Shown: positions 41,339 to 50,587, counted from the stretch's first letter. The stretch: DNA of 55,653 nt from an uncultured Microcaldota archaeon (GCA_903828955.1 CAIKOA010000025.1:1-55653); one strand, 5' to 3'. Translations and numbers: made by a program. Notes: generated from the letters alone by a model not told the origin.

Positions 41339-41647
41339 ATGGATAAGAGGGGCAAAAAGGTTATTAAATCAACCGTGCGCACCCGCATCGAAGAGCTTCT
41401 GCACGAGGCAAGAGCGGCCTTCCGCGGTCACGCGGAGCGCTCGGAGCGTTACATCTCCCTCATCTGGAAGCTTGTCCAGAAATACAAAATCCGCCTCACA
41501 AAGGAGGAAAAGCTCTCTTTCTGCAAGCGCTGCTTCACCCTCTGGGTTCCGGGAAAAACCGTCCAGATCGCTTTCGACCAGCGCCACCACGCAGTAATGT
41601 ACAAATGCAAAAAGTGCGGCTTCACAAGGAAGATGTTATATAAATAA
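41339..41647 (+). CDS. rnp4: Ribonuclease P protein component 4 (Rpp21)
   Basis: A 102-aa zinc protein of RNase P, which removes tRNA 5' leaders. The N-terminal helices (RTRIEELLHEARAAF, RYISLIWKLVQKYKIRL) contact Rpp29. The zinc ribbon has two Cys pairs, FCKRC and YKCKKCGF. ATG 41339 is preferred over a TTG at 41318 because no Shine-Dalgarno supports the longer form. Its 3' end contains the probable TATA element (ATATAAATA) of the prenyl synthase gene. Confidence 0.92.
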   Translation: MDKRGKKVIKSTVRTRIEELLHEARAAFRGHAERSERYISLIWKLVQKYKIRLTKEEKLSFCKRCFTLWVPGKTVQIAFDQRHHAVMYKCKKCGFTRKMLYK

Positions 41648-41698
41648 AAACCCCCTCCACCTAATTTGTTGGGAGTGAAAAAGCAAACGGTAAATTCT

Positions 41699-42691
41699 AT
41701 GGCACTCGATATGGAATCCTACCTAGATGAGCAATCAAAACTGGTAGAAGGCGCCTTATACAAAGAAATCCCACAGGAGCCCGAATACATCTATGGAATG
41801 GTCAGGGAATTCATTTCAAGGGGGGGAAAAAGAATCCGCCCAATCCTCACTCTTGCAACAGCGGACGCATTCGGCGCAAAAAAAGAGGACGCCCTTCCCT
41901 ACGCAGTCGCAATAGAGCTCTTCCACAACTTCACCCTCATCCACGATGATATAGAGGACTCTTCCCCAATGAGGAGGGGAAAGCCCACATTGCACATGCA
42001 GTTCGGAATCCCGATTGCAATAAATTCCGGAGACGCCCTTTACACTGTAGTCTGGCACACGCTCATCAGCAAGAAAATCCCCCCCGAAAAACTCACTGGC
42101 GCATTTTCCCGCCTCTTAAATGGGTATACTTCAGTAGTGGAAGGCCAGGGAACCGAGCTTGAATGGTACCGCCTAAAAAGTTTCAACATTTCCGAAAAGG
42201 ACTACTTCCACATGGCAACCGGAAAAACCGGGGCATTGATGGGCGTTTCCTGCGAAATGGGCGCATATGCGGCAAATGCCCCTGAAAAGGAATGCATCGC
42301 AATGCGGAATTTCGGGGAAAAGCTCGGGCTCTCCTTCCAGATCAAGGACGACGTCCTGAACCTTACCGCAGACCCAACCAAATACAAGAAGAAAATAGGG
42401 GAAGATATCGATGAAGGGAAGCGCTCCCTGATTACAATGCACCTCCTGGCGCACCTTCCGGAAAAGGAAAGGAAAAGAGCCCTCTCCATTCTTCTTGCGG
42501 AAAAGAAATCCGAAGAGGAAATCTCCGAAATAATTGCCCTTGCAAAAAAATATGGCTCAATCGATTATGCCCTTTCCATCTCAAATAAGCTCATCGGGGA
42601 GGCAAAATCCTGCCTCAGTGCAATAAAAGAGCCAAAAAAACGCGCCATTCTGGAAGCCCTCGCAGACTACATGGTAAGCCGCGAGAAATAA
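41699..42691 (+). CDS. Geranylgeranyl/farnesyl diphosphate synthase family
   Basis: A trans-isoprenyl diphosphate synthase that condenses isopentenyl-PP units for archaeal lipids. The product has about 330 aa. The first Asp-rich motif is LIHDDIEDSSPMRRGKPT (DDxxD) and the second QIKDDVLNLTAD. Entry motif RGGKRIRPIL and KTGALMGVSCEMG are present. The chain-length floor cannot be read with certainty. Start codons are ambiguous: ATG 41699, GTG 41675 and TTG 41666 are in frame. A TATA element near 41636-41648 would place the transcript start close to the latter two. Confidence 0.93.
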   Translation: MALDMESYLDEQSKLVEGALYKEIPQEPEYIYGMVREFISRGGKRIRPILTLATADAFGAKKEDALPYAVAIELFHNFTLIHDDIEDSSPMRRGKPTLHMQFGIPIAINSGDALYTVVWHTLISKKIPPEKLTGAFSRLLNGYTSVVEGQGTELEWYRLKSFNISEKDYFHMATGKTGALMGVSCEMGAYAANAPEKECIAMRNFGEKLGLSFQIKDDVLNLTADPTKYKKKIGEDIDEGKRSLITMHLLAHLPEKERKRALSILLAEKKSEEEISEIIALAKKYGSIDYALSISNKLIGEAKSCLSAIKEPKKRAILEALADYMVSREK

Positions 42692-42709
42692 GCGGAGAAA
42701 ACAGAAACA

Positions 42710-42718
42710 TATTTAAAC
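42710..42718 (+). promoter_or_regulatory. TATA-like promoter of the 724-aa gene
   Basis: TATTTAAAC is centred about 26 nt before ATG 42740 and no Shine-Dalgarno is present, so a leaderless message is likely. Confidence 0.55.
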
Positions 42719-42739
42719 ACCTTCTTATAAATTATCCCC

Positions 42740-44914
42740 ATGCGGCCAACGACAGTATTCCTATGCTTATTGTTCGCTTTCGGAGTGCTCTTTTCAATCA
42801 ACCTCCAGGTTTACCTCTATGCTGGGGAAAACCAGACAGGAACCGAGAAATTCACTGCGCTTAACTCCTCATACACCCTCATTTTCATAAACGGCAAGGA
42901 AACCCTCCTTCTAAAGGGCGATGCGCTTGTCAGCGACCAGGGGGAAATCGAATCCGCATTATACCAGTATTACCTTTCCAAATATTACCCCTCAAAAGAC
43001 GAAATACAAAATATCGCCAACCTCCTGAATGCATACCACGCAAGCAGGGAGAACGGCGACATGTGGGAAGGCTATGAGGAGAAAACGTGCAGGACAAGCC
43101 TCTTCCTGGACTCATTCCCGTGCACGAACTCGTCAACCCCGAGCTTTACCAATTACTCCCAGATGAAGGGCAACAACTGCTACCTGACCGCCTCGCTCCT
43201 CTGCGACCAATACGGGGACGAGCTTGGCTGCGAAGACCCTTCGCAGATTCTCAAGATGGTGCAGGATTTTGCACTTTCATCAAATGACATGACAAGGATA
43301 CAGAACGAGACGAATGCGGAGCTTGCCGCAATCACTCCGGAAAACGCATATGGCACATTCACAAAGATAAAATCCGACATGGGACAGCTGTCCGCAGATG
43401 AGGTCAAGCTCGAGACAACAAAGTTCCGCATACCGATGGGAGGGCAGAAGGAATGCAGGGATTGCATCGGCCTCTGCCCGCCGGTCATAATCAACGAGCA
43501 ATATCTCAAGGATGCCGGAACCCACATCGATGCGCTCCTTCCGAACCTCCAGAAAGTCGATGGATACAAGGCAGAAGCAAAGTCAATCTACGATTCAACC
43601 CTTGCCAGGCAGGGCCACTACACTTCCTCGACCCTCCAGGAGTATTATACGAGCCTTTTCGCACCAGAAAAAGCACGCGCTGAAAAAGCGCTTGGCGATG
43701 CGGACGAACTGCTCCTCACGATAGACGATTCAACGGTGCGCGAAAACTCCGCCCGCATCCGCACTCTTATAAGCGGGATAGAAACCGGCATGCAGACTTC
43801 CAAATTCGACGATATAAACGCGAGCAGGGCGGAACTGGATGCAAAGGTCGTTTCCCTGGAAAAGGCAATCCCCGCCTCGCAAAAAACCTACAACGACACG
43901 GTTGACGCAAAGGACCAGGCAAGCGCAATCATGTTCACCCTGGACACAATGACCGTTCCAACAGACCTGCAGGGAAACGTTTCCGCCCTGAAGGCAACAA
44001 AGCGCACCCAGGACCGCAGCTTCTCCACCGGGCTTTCCCCGCAGAGGTATTCCGAGCTTAAGGATAAATATGACTCGATAAGCCTTGAAGGAGCAACCAT
44101 AATCGAGCAGACCCAGGGAGGCGCCCAGGGGAAGGTTGTTGATGCATTCAAGGGCGCCGGAAGGAAAACAAATGAGGGGATAGCCGGCCTTGCAACCACC
44201 GTAGTCCAGATGCAAAGGGAAGACAAGGAGCAGGTCTCCAGCTATGCGCCCATAGTGCTTTCCTCGCTTTCGTTCTTCTCGCTCTCTTCACTCGCAATAT
44301 TCCTGTTCCTTTTCGCATTCGCAACCTTTGCAAACCTTTTCAGGAACAGGGTGATGATGTTCTTCTGGTTCATAGTCCTTGGGGCAGCCATAATTTTCGC
44401 AGGTGTGATCTCATACGGGGCATACGTGGTGCTCTCCACATCCTCAAGCGATGCGACCTTCACGGATTTCAAGGGATATGTGCTTGATTCAAGCGACGTT
44501 TCGATCCTTGTGGAAACCCAGAATGTTTCCACGGCCGCATCCACGGCAATGCTTGAGTGCGCAGGCAACCTCTCCGCCTCCTTCGAAGGGGTGAATGCGA
44601 CAATATATGACAAGAAAGACGGCGAATGCACGGTGAATGGCCAGGGCGTGACCCTTGCGGAGTGCTACAACACCATTAAGGAGCCTATAATCGAGTTCAA
44701 GTACAGCCCGGTTGACGAAAGCCCGGAGTTCTCAACAGGCTTCGTTTACAAGGGAACGTTCAGCGGAGACGAGGAGTACTTCACCGCATGCGAAGTTTCA
44801 AAAGCTTTCAAGAGCACGGACATAATGGACATGGTAAAAATAAAGCTTCCGCAGGCTTCGGGAAACGCCAGCAATGCCTCCTCGAATTCCTCGGGCAATT
44901 CCTCAGGTGGATGA
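42740..44914 (+). CDS. Exported membrane-anchored protein with helical ectodomain (724 aa)
   Basis: No family is recognised. A signal peptide or anchor opens the chain (TTVFLCLLFAFGVLFSIN). About residues 30-500 are outside, with Cys-rich patches (CRTSLFLDSFPC, ECRDCIGLCPP) and long helical, coiled-coil-like stretches (300-480). Two membrane helices follow (about 505-530 and 540-565, FFSLSSLAIFLFLFAF; FFWFIVLGAAIIFAGVIS) around a short basic loop. The last 150 residues form a second outer domain with more Cys and an Asn/Ser-rich tail. It is followed 4 nt later by another anchored protein, probably its partner. Confidence 0.7.
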   Translation: MRPTTVFLCLLFAFGVLFSINLQVYLYAGENQTGTEKFTALNSSYTLIFINGKETLLLKGDALVSDQGEIESALYQYYLSKYYPSKDEIQNIANLLNAYHASRENGDMWEGYEEKTCRTSLFLDSFPCTNSSTPSFTNYSQMKGNNCYLTASLLCDQYGDELGCEDPSQILKMVQDFALSSNDMTRIQNETNAELAAITPENAYGTFTKIKSDMGQLSADEVKLETTKFRIPMGGQKECRDCIGLCPPVIINEQYLKDAGTHIDALLPNLQKVDGYKAEAKSIYDSTLARQGHYTSSTLQEYYTSLFAPEKARAEKALGDADELLLTIDDSTVRENSARIRTLISGIETGMQTSKFDDINASRAELDAKVVSLEKAIPASQKTYNDTVDAKDQASAIMFTLDTMTVPTDLQGNVSALKATKRTQDRSFSTGLSPQRYSELKDKYDSISLEGATIIEQTQGGAQGKVVDAFKGAGRKTNEGIAGLATTVVQMQREDKEQVSSYAPIVLSSLSFFSLSSLAIFLFLFAFATFANLFRNRVMMFFWFIVLGAAIIFAGVISYGAYVVLSTSSSDATFTDFKGYVLDSSDVSILVETQNVSTAASTAMLECAGNLSASFEGVNATIYDKKDGECTVNGQGVTLAECYNTIKEPIIEFKYSPVDESPEFSTGFVYKGTFSGDEEYFTACEVSKAFKSTDIMDMVKIKLPQASGNASNASSNSSGNSSGG

Positions 44915-44917
44915 AAA

Positions 44918-45649
44918 ATGGAAACGAAAACAATGGTTGTGGGCGCAATTGCGCTCATCGCAATTCTCATAGGCGCATTTATCCTTCTTTCCCACCCTTC
45001 GGTCATTCCTCCGCAGCAGGGAGGCAACTATTCCAATCCGCTTGGCGGGCAGAACGCAAGCATGGATGAATTTGCAAAATCCCTCATCTCCGCCCAAAAT
45101 ATTTACCTTGTTGAAGACCTTCGCGGGCTTGAAAAATACCCCATAAGCAGAAACAACATCATGCAGTGCGGGGTTGATTTCGCAGGGAGCGAAGGGCTGG
45201 CAGGGAAGGAGGTTAACGTATATATCCTTGAGGGAGACACCTGCTCTGCTTCAGAGGCAGGGGCAAACCTAAGCATCAAGACCATTTCGGAATGCCATTC
45301 CAAGGTAGCATCCGCATTTCAGTCTGATGGGAGCGCCGTAATCTGGATAGAGAAAGGCTACACGCCCTCCGTATATCTCCACGGCCTCGTGGTAAGGGTA
45401 AATGAAACCTACTCACAAGGGATGTGCAACATCCGCTTCGCGGTCCCGGCGCCCGAGCAGCCCCCTGCAGTAAACCAGAGCCCCACAGGAAATGAAACAG
45501 GCGCAGGATCCGGAACAGCGGTTGTTCCCGAAGGAAATACTTCCGGGGTTGCAACTGAAGAGCCTCCTGCGGCCGGAGCCTCAACAACGCCTCCTGAAAA
45601 TACCTCGGCAAACCCGGCAGGAATACCCCCACTCCCCACGGTGGACTGA
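44918..45649 (+). CDS. Membrane-anchored extracytoplasmic protein (243 aa)
   Basis: The N-terminal hydrophobic segment (VVGAIALIAILIGAFILLS) anchors the protein. A compact domain of about 140 residues with three or four Cys follows (NIMQCGVDFAGSEG, DTCSASEAG, GMCNIRFAVP). The last 60 residues are a Pro/Thr/Ala/Glu low-complexity stalk that is probably glycosylated. The gene starts 4 nt after the 724-aa protein gene and ends 32 bp from the convergent aRF1 gene. No family is recognised. Confidence 0.68.
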   Translation: METKTMVVGAIALIAILIGAFILLSHPSVIPPQQGGNYSNPLGGQNASMDEFAKSLISAQNIYLVEDLRGLEKYPISRNNIMQCGVDFAGSEGLAGKEVNVYILEGDTCSASEAGANLSIKTISECHSKVASAFQSDGSAVIWIEKGYTPSVYLHGLVVRVNETYSQGMCNIRFAVPAPEQPPAVNQSPTGNETGAGSGTAVVPEGNTSGVATEEPPAAGASTTPPENTSANPAGIPPLPTVD

Positions 45650-45681
45650 ATTAGTTATTAGTTTTTAGTATTTTCTTCTTT

Positions 45682-46923
45682 TTATTGTGTTTTCCTATAC
45701 CTAAGGAATGCCCCTATTCCCCCAAAGCCTGTTAGGAATTGCGCGCCTTCACTCGTATTTGCAGAAATCACTTCGACTTTTATCCCGTTCCTCTTTGCGC
45801 GGTCTATAATCTCATCTGCAAGCGGCTCATCAATGTCTATGTCCATCTTGCTTCCGCACTGTTCGCAGCCCTTCTCAGGGGCCTTTTCGCCTTTCTGCGC
45901 CTTCTTTTCCGAAGTTGCGCACTTGTTGCAGCGGTACTCGACAAACCTGAACGGAAGGTCCTCTGAAATAAGGAGCATTTCGGCCTGCTTGCTCTCAACC
46001 GCATCAATCGTTTCCTTCATTCCGTAGGTTGCGAGCCCGCCCGTCACTACCTCTTTAATGAATCTCTCAATGAGTATTTTTTCCTTTATTGCTTCCTGCT
46101 GGTCAAGGATGCCTTCGCTTTTTGCGAGCACTTCGCGGATGCCATACTCATCCGTATATCCGGTATCCACAACGCCCATTATTTTTATCTGGTAATTGAA
46201 TGTGTTTGCCTTCATGAAATATTCTTTTGAAGGCCCCGGGCCCCCTATTATCGCGCCCTTTACCTTCCCCAGGAATGCAGCGTCCATCGCCGCCCCCACG
46301 CGCACATAATACAGGTGCTTTTTTTCTTCGATGTCCCTCTGGTACCTGTTTGCGCTCTGCCCCCCGACCCTTATCTTGGAGTGGGCGGTGGTATTCAATT
46401 TCTTTACAATCTGCGTTTCCGTTCCGCGCACAATGGCAATCGTTGCCTCGTTCCCATCCATCACCACAAGCCCATAGGATGCGCGGTGCTCAAGGAAGTT
46501 TTCAAGCGGCTCAAGGAAAAACGAGCTGTCGCACCGATATATGCTCACCGACAATTTCTGGTGCGGGGTAATCGAAAACAGCTCAATCTTCCGTTTTGAC
46601 GGGTCATCTGAAATATTTCCCGCAAACACAACCAATCCGTTATCCGGAGTGGTCTTGAACATCTTCAGATAGTTGATTATTTTCTCAAGCGCCTCCATCA
46701 CGTTCGTGCGCGTCTGCTTCGATTTTATGTTGGATGCCTGGCCCAATTCTTCGCGGAGTTTTCCCGAAGTCTCGTGAATCTGGTAGCCCGCGGGGATATA
46801 CACCGAAATCATCTGCGTTCCGCTGCCCCGGAAGCCCTTCAGCTTCTTTATCGTTTTGCGCAGCTCGTAGACCTGCTCCGAGCTTGCCTCTTCGGCCTTC
46901 TCCTTTTCTTCCTGTTCGCTCAT
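45682..46923 (-). CDS. prf1: Peptide chain release factor aRF1
   Basis: It recognises all three stop codons and triggers peptidyl-tRNA hydrolysis. The product has 413 aa. The stop-codon motif NIKS is in ASNIKSKQTR, the catalytic GGQ in RVGGQSANRYQR, and a zinc-type insertion in domain 3 has two CxxC pairs (RCNKCATS, GCEQCGSK). ATG 46923 lies 1 nt after the stop of the beta-carbonic anhydrase gene, so the two are cotranscribed. A TTG at 46932 is in frame but unsupported. Confidence 0.96.
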   Translation of the reverse strand: MSEQEEKEKAEEASSEQVYELRKTIKKLKGFRGSGTQMISVYIPAGYQIHETSGKLREELGQASNIKSKQTRTNVMEALEKIINYLKMFKTTPDNGLVVFAGNISDDPSKRKIELFSITPHQKLSVSIYRCDSSFFLEPLENFLEHRASYGLVVMDGNEATIAIVRGTETQIVKKLNTTAHSKIRVGGQSANRYQRDIEEKKHLYYVRVGAAMDAAFLGKVKGAIIGGPGPSKEYFMKANTFNYQIKIMGVVDTGYTDEYGIREVLAKSEGILDQQEAIKEKILIERFIKEVVTGGLATYGMKETIDAVESKQAEMLLISEDLPFRFVEYRCNKCATSEKKAQKGEKAPEKGCEQCGSKMDIDIDEPLADEIIDRAKRNGIKVEVISANTSEGAQFLTGFGGIGAFLRYRKTQ

Positions 46924-46924
46924 T

Positions 46925-47494
46925 TTATCCAAGTACCTTTACCTCTCCTGTCTCCAGGAGATATTTTGCCAATATTATCTTCAGTTTCTTTTCTTCGTGC
47001 ATCTTCTTCAATATGCCGCTATTCGAAAGGATGCAGTCCTTCACGCAGAATAAATTCTCTTCAATGGATGCGTTCACATCCCTTTTCTTTTTCACTGCTG
47101 CGGGCTCAATCCTCTTCATTATTTCCCCGAGGTTTCCATGCGCTGCCTCCCCAGGAGCCGCCTTGCAGCAGGCGGTTACCGCCCCGCACTGCGTATGCCC
47201 CAGTATCATCAGCACCGGAGTGTGCAGGTGGTCCACACCATACTCGATGCTTCCAAGTGCGACCGAATCCACAACGTTCCCCGCGGTTTCTATCTTGAAA
47301 ATCTCGCCCAAATTCACGTCGAAAATGTATTCCGGGGCAACCCGTGAATCCGAGCAGGTGAGCACAGTCACAATCGGGTGCTGGCCCGCAACCAATTCCT
47401 TCCTTATTGCAACGAAGTCGTATTTTTTTGATTCTCCCCTCACAAACCTGGAATTCCCTTCCATGAGCCTTTTCATTATTTCCTCTGCGTTCAT
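46925..47494 (-). CDS. Beta-class carbonic anhydrase
   Basis: A zinc enzyme hydrating CO2 to bicarbonate; 189 aa. Zinc ligands and the Asp-Arg dyad are present: TCSDSRVAPE (Cys, Asp, Arg) and GHTQCGAV (His, Cys). The standard SIEYGVDHLHTPVLMILG strand precedes the second motif. GGTG six bases before ATG 47494 fixes the start. It is upstream of aRF1, which looks like operon coincidence rather than shared function. A second, unusual homologue lies 93 bp further upstream on the same strand. Confidence 0.95.
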   Translation of the reverse strand: MNAEEIMKRLMEGNSRFVRGESKKYDFVAIRKELVAGQHPIVTVLTCSDSRVAPEYIFDVNLGEIFKIETAGNVVDSVALGSIEYGVDHLHTPVLMILGHTQCGAVTACCKAAPGEAAHGNLGEIMKRIEPAAVKKKRDVNASIEENLFCVKDCILSNSGILKKMHEEKKLKIILAKYLLETGEVKVLG

Positions 47495-47587
47495 TCTATT
47501 CACCGTTAATATATTCTATATTCTACTTCTAATATGCAGAATAGAAAAATGAACGGGAATAATTAAAAAATAGAAGGGAAGCCCTTG

Positions 47588-48523
47588 CTACCTAAGGCGG
47601 CTTGAGATATCGGATACCTTTCCATCCGAAAGGTCCAGGAAAAATGCCATGCGCTCAACGTCCCTCTCCGTTATGAGTTGCTGGAGGCGCATGCCCTCTG
47701 CTCCGGAGCTCTCACCGGTGTCTCCCGAACGCCCAAGCATGATATATTCAACAAGCGCATTGTGCCTCTCCTTTCCAAGGCGGCCTTCAGTGCCCCCCAT
47801 TAATATGTTTGCCCGCACTTTTCTTACTATTTCTGCAAGCATCGGTTCATTATTCTCTTCAATTGCAGCGCCAACCGCGCCGCACCTGGAATGGCCGAGC
47901 ACCGCAAGAATGGGCACTCCCGCCTGCACAAGCTCGCTGAAGGTTTCAGAAGCAACCGGAGAGAGAATATTCCCTGCGTTCGAAACAACGACGACATTGC
48001 TCCCCTTGAAAATCTGGTATGCCTGCACGCGCGAATCCGAGCAGCAGAGCACCCCCGCCTCCACGGTTTTCAGTTCTGCGGCCCCGTTTCCGCTTGTCGA
48101 TGCCCGGCGCACTTCAACTTCCCCGAAGCCCTCGATGTTTGCGGCCCTTATCTGTTCAAGCGTTGTTTTCTGGGTGCTAAAATCCGGCCCCCAGATCTCC
48201 ATTCTCTTTATTTTGAGGTGCTTCACCCCATAAAATACCGAGCCGAGCCCTTCCGCGTCCAGGGTCCCGTCCCACCTGCAGGTGACTTCAAAAACTTTCC
48301 CGGGCCTTCCGGTGTGGCCGAAATTCTCCCCATAGAGGTGCTTGAGCCCCCCTGCTATCGCAGGCCCCACCGCCATAACGCGCGGCCACTGGCCCTTATT
48401 GAGGCTTTCAATCATCGATTCCCCAAGGCGTTCCCACCTTGCCTTGTACTTATTTGCCGAATCAACCATGCTTGAAACGATTTCTGGCTTCTCCCGTCTT
48501 TGCTCGCGAATCTGTGATTTCAT
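47588..48523 (-). CDS. Fused two-domain beta-carbonic anhydrase with one degenerate half
   Basis: A 311-aa protein. The C-terminal half (about residues 150-311) has the intact site CCSDSRVQAY and GHSRCGAV. The N-terminal half (about 45-145) resembles the same fold: LGSVFYGVKHLKIKRMEIWG aligns with LGSIEYGVDHLHTPVLMILG of the neighbouring enzyme. There the metal positions are lost (WGPDFST where GHTQCGA is expected; no CSDSR). Beta-CAs work as dimers, so this may be a dimer in one chain with a dead partner. The start ATG 48523 follows GGTGTGGGG. It is the paralogue of the gene downstream. Confidence 0.8.
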   Translation of the reverse strand: MKSQIREQRREKPEIVSSMVDSANKYKARWERLGESMIESLNKGQWPRVMAVGPAIAGGLKHLYGENFGHTGRPGKVFEVTCRWDGTLDAEGLGSVFYGVKHLKIKRMEIWGPDFSTQKTTLEQIRAANIEGFGEVEVRRASTSGNGAAELKTVEAGVLCCSDSRVQAYQIFKGSNVVVVSNAGNILSPVASETFSELVQAGVPILAVLGHSRCGAVGAAIEENNEPMLAEIVRKVRANILMGGTEGRLGKERHNALVEYIMLGRSGDTGESSGAEGMRLQQLITERDVERMAFFLDLSDGKVSDISSRLR

Positions 48524-48585
48524 CCCCACACCTTTATTGGTTAGTATTTAGCATATTTATGTTTATAAAGGTTGCATATTTACCA

Positions 48586-48677
48586 CACCAGGCGGGGGAG
48601 ATCCCCCTCCTGGTGGAACCTCATAACGCGAAGCTCGAGCAGGTATCATATGCGGATAGAAGAGCTTCACGTTATGA
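48586..48677. repeat. Two strong hairpins upstream of glmS
   Basis: First: CACCAGG/CCTGGTG (48586-48592, 48609-48615) enclosing GGGGG/CCCCC, with one C-T mismatch. Second: TCATAACG/CGTTATGA (48621-48628, 48670-48677) enclosing GAAGCTC/GAGCTTC, with one C-A mismatch and a 25-nt loop. They lie 114-205 nt before glmS in a 267-bp gap, which also holds GCTTCGC at about 48712-48718, complementary to GCGAAGC inside the second stem. This could be a leader or sRNA; no known class is recognised. Confidence 0.8.
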
Positions 48678-48790
48678 CCTACCCCCCTCGGATTACCGGA
48701 TCTCCTCAGGTCGCTTCGCGCATCTCATTGTCCGCTCCTTAACGCTTAAAAATACCTTTTGTTCCTATCTCCATTCTATTGGTAGATCAT

Positions 48791-50533
48791 ATGTGTGGGA
48801 TCGCAGGGTACATCGGAAAGAAGAAGGCGGCAGAGCTGCTTCTCAAATCCATAAAAAACCTCGAGTACCGCGGCTATGACTCGGTGGGCATGGTCACTTC
48901 CAGCGAAGGCAAGATCCACATCCGAAAAGGCGCGGGAAAGGTTGACGAGGTAAACGCCAAACTGGATTTTCCCTCAATGCCAGGAACGGTCGGGATTGCG
49001 CACACAAGGTGGGCAACCCACGGAAAACCCTCGGACCGGAATGCGCACCCGCACATTTCCTATTCAGGAAAAATCGCAATCGCCCACAACGGAATAATTG
49101 AAAATTATTTAGAACTCAAGGAAAGCCTGCAGGGGATTGAATTCAAATCCGACACCGATTCCGAGGTTCTCGCCCACCTGATTGAAAAAAATTACCAGGG
49201 AAACCTGCTCAAAGCGGTCCAGCTCTCGCTCAAAATGGTAATCGGAACCTATGCAATCTGCGTAATCAATACGAATTCCGAGGAAATCGTTGTTGCGCGC
49301 AACGGCTCCCCCCTCGCAATAGGAATCGGAAAAGGGGAAAATTTCGTAGGCTCAGATGTTTCCGCATTTGTCGCGCACACGAAAAAAGTAATTTACCTCA
49401 ATGATTTCGAGAGTGCGGAAATCCGCACGAACTCCGTCTCCATCTTCAACAACGAAGGCAAAAAGATAAGCCGCGAACCCAAGACAATCGACTGGGACAT
49501 CGAGAAGGCGCAGAAGGGCGGCTACAAGCATTTCATGCTCAAAGAAATCCACGAGCAGCCCCAGGTTGTGCGCGACTCCATTTCAATTCCGGTCTTCTTT
49601 CCAATGAAGGAAAGGCCCTCGCGCATCTTCATTGTTGCCTGCGGCACCGCGGGCTACGCAGGCCTGGTCGGCAAATACATAATTGAAAAATCCGCACGAA
49701 TTCCCGTCGAAGTCGCCTATGCGTCCGAGTTCCGCTACGCAGAGCCCATAATTGGAAAGGACGATTTGTTCATCGCAATTTCGCAGTCCGGTGAAACCGC
49801 GGATACTCTTGCCGCGCTGCGCCTTGCAAAACAGAAAGGCGCACACACCCTCGCAATAATCAATGTAATGGACAGCACGATTGCGCGCGAATCCGATGCG
49901 GTCATTTACACGCGCGCAGGCCCGGAAATCGGAGTCGCATCCACCAAAGCATTCATTTCGCAGCTCGTGGTCCTCTACAAACTCGCAGCCGAATTAAGCG
50001 GGAAAAAATACGACCTCACAACAATCCCGCAGAAAATCGACGCAATTCTCTCCCAAGAAGAAAAAATAAAAGAAACGGCAAAAAAATATTTCCTTGCGCA
50101 CAACTTCCTCTACATCGGAAGGAACCTCAACTTCCCAATTGCCCTTGAAGGCGCGCTTAAACTAAAAGAAATTTCATATATACACGCGGAAGGCTACGCT
50201 TCCGGGGAAATGAAGCACGGGCCGATTGCGCTTGTGAGCGATGAGGTCCCCACTGTTGCAATCGCGCCCCGCGATTCCACGTATTCCAAAATAGTCTCCA
50301 ACATGCAGGAAATAAAAGCAAGAAATGGTAAAATTATTGCAGTTGCAAGCGAAAAGGATGGGGAAATCGCAAAGCATGCAGATGACATTCTACCCATTCC
50401 CACAACCGAAGAAGACCTCTATCCCCTCCTCACCGTAGTTCCGCTCCAGCTTTTAGCCTATTACATTGCGGATTTAAGGGAATGCGACATAGACAAGCCC
50501 CGCAATCTTGCAAAATCAGTAACGGTTGAGTAA
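48791..50533 (+). CDS. glmS: Glutamine-fructose-6-phosphate aminotransferase
   Basis: It makes glucosamine-6-phosphate from fructose-6-phosphate and glutamine, the entry to amino sugars for glycans. The product has 580 aa. The N-terminal glutaminase begins CGIAGYIG, with Cys2 as nucleophile once Met is removed, followed by RGYDSVGM, HTRWATHG and NGIIENY. Two SIS domains follow (FIVACGTAGYAGLVGKYIIE, AISQSGETADTLAALRLAK; then the C-terminal ALKLKEISYIHAEGY and SVTVE end). ATG 48791 is required to put Cys at position 2. The leader region holds two hairpins. Confidence 0.96.
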   Translation: MCGIAGYIGKKKAAELLLKSIKNLEYRGYDSVGMVTSSEGKIHIRKGAGKVDEVNAKLDFPSMPGTVGIAHTRWATHGKPSDRNAHPHISYSGKIAIAHNGIIENYLELKESLQGIEFKSDTDSEVLAHLIEKNYQGNLLKAVQLSLKMVIGTYAICVINTNSEEIVVARNGSPLAIGIGKGENFVGSDVSAFVAHTKKVIYLNDFESAEIRTNSVSIFNNEGKKISREPKTIDWDIEKAQKGGYKHFMLKEIHEQPQVVRDSISIPVFFPMKERPSRIFIVACGTAGYAGLVGKYIIEKSARIPVEVAYASEFRYAEPIIGKDDLFIAISQSGETADTLAALRLAKQKGAHTLAIINVMDSTIARESDAVIYTRAGPEIGVASTKAFISQLVVLYKLAAELSGKKYDLTTIPQKIDAILSQEEKIKETAKKYFLAHNFLYIGRNLNFPIALEGALKLKEISYIHAEGYASGEMKHGPIALVSDEVPTVAIAPRDSTYSKIVSNMQEIKARNGKIIAVASEKDGEIAKHADDILPIPTTEEDLYPLLTVVPLQLLAYYIADLRECDIDKPRNLAKSVTVE

Positions 50534-50562
50534 ATTTCTTGCTCTGAACGCGCGCGAACTAA

Positions 50563-50587
50563 TTTTTATATATAATATTTAAATACC
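50563..50587 (+). promoter_or_regulatory. AT-rich promoter of the surface protein gene
   Basis: A 25-bp AT block (TTTTTATATATAATATTTAA within it) lies 55-79 nt before ATG 50642. The leader of roughly 40-50 nt contains GGTG at 50634-50637, so translation is probably SD-driven. Confidence 0.55.

Noticed and set aside
48586-48790. glmS ribozyme
   Set aside because: The bacterial ribozyme core was not found and the hairpins do not match its pseudoknot plan.
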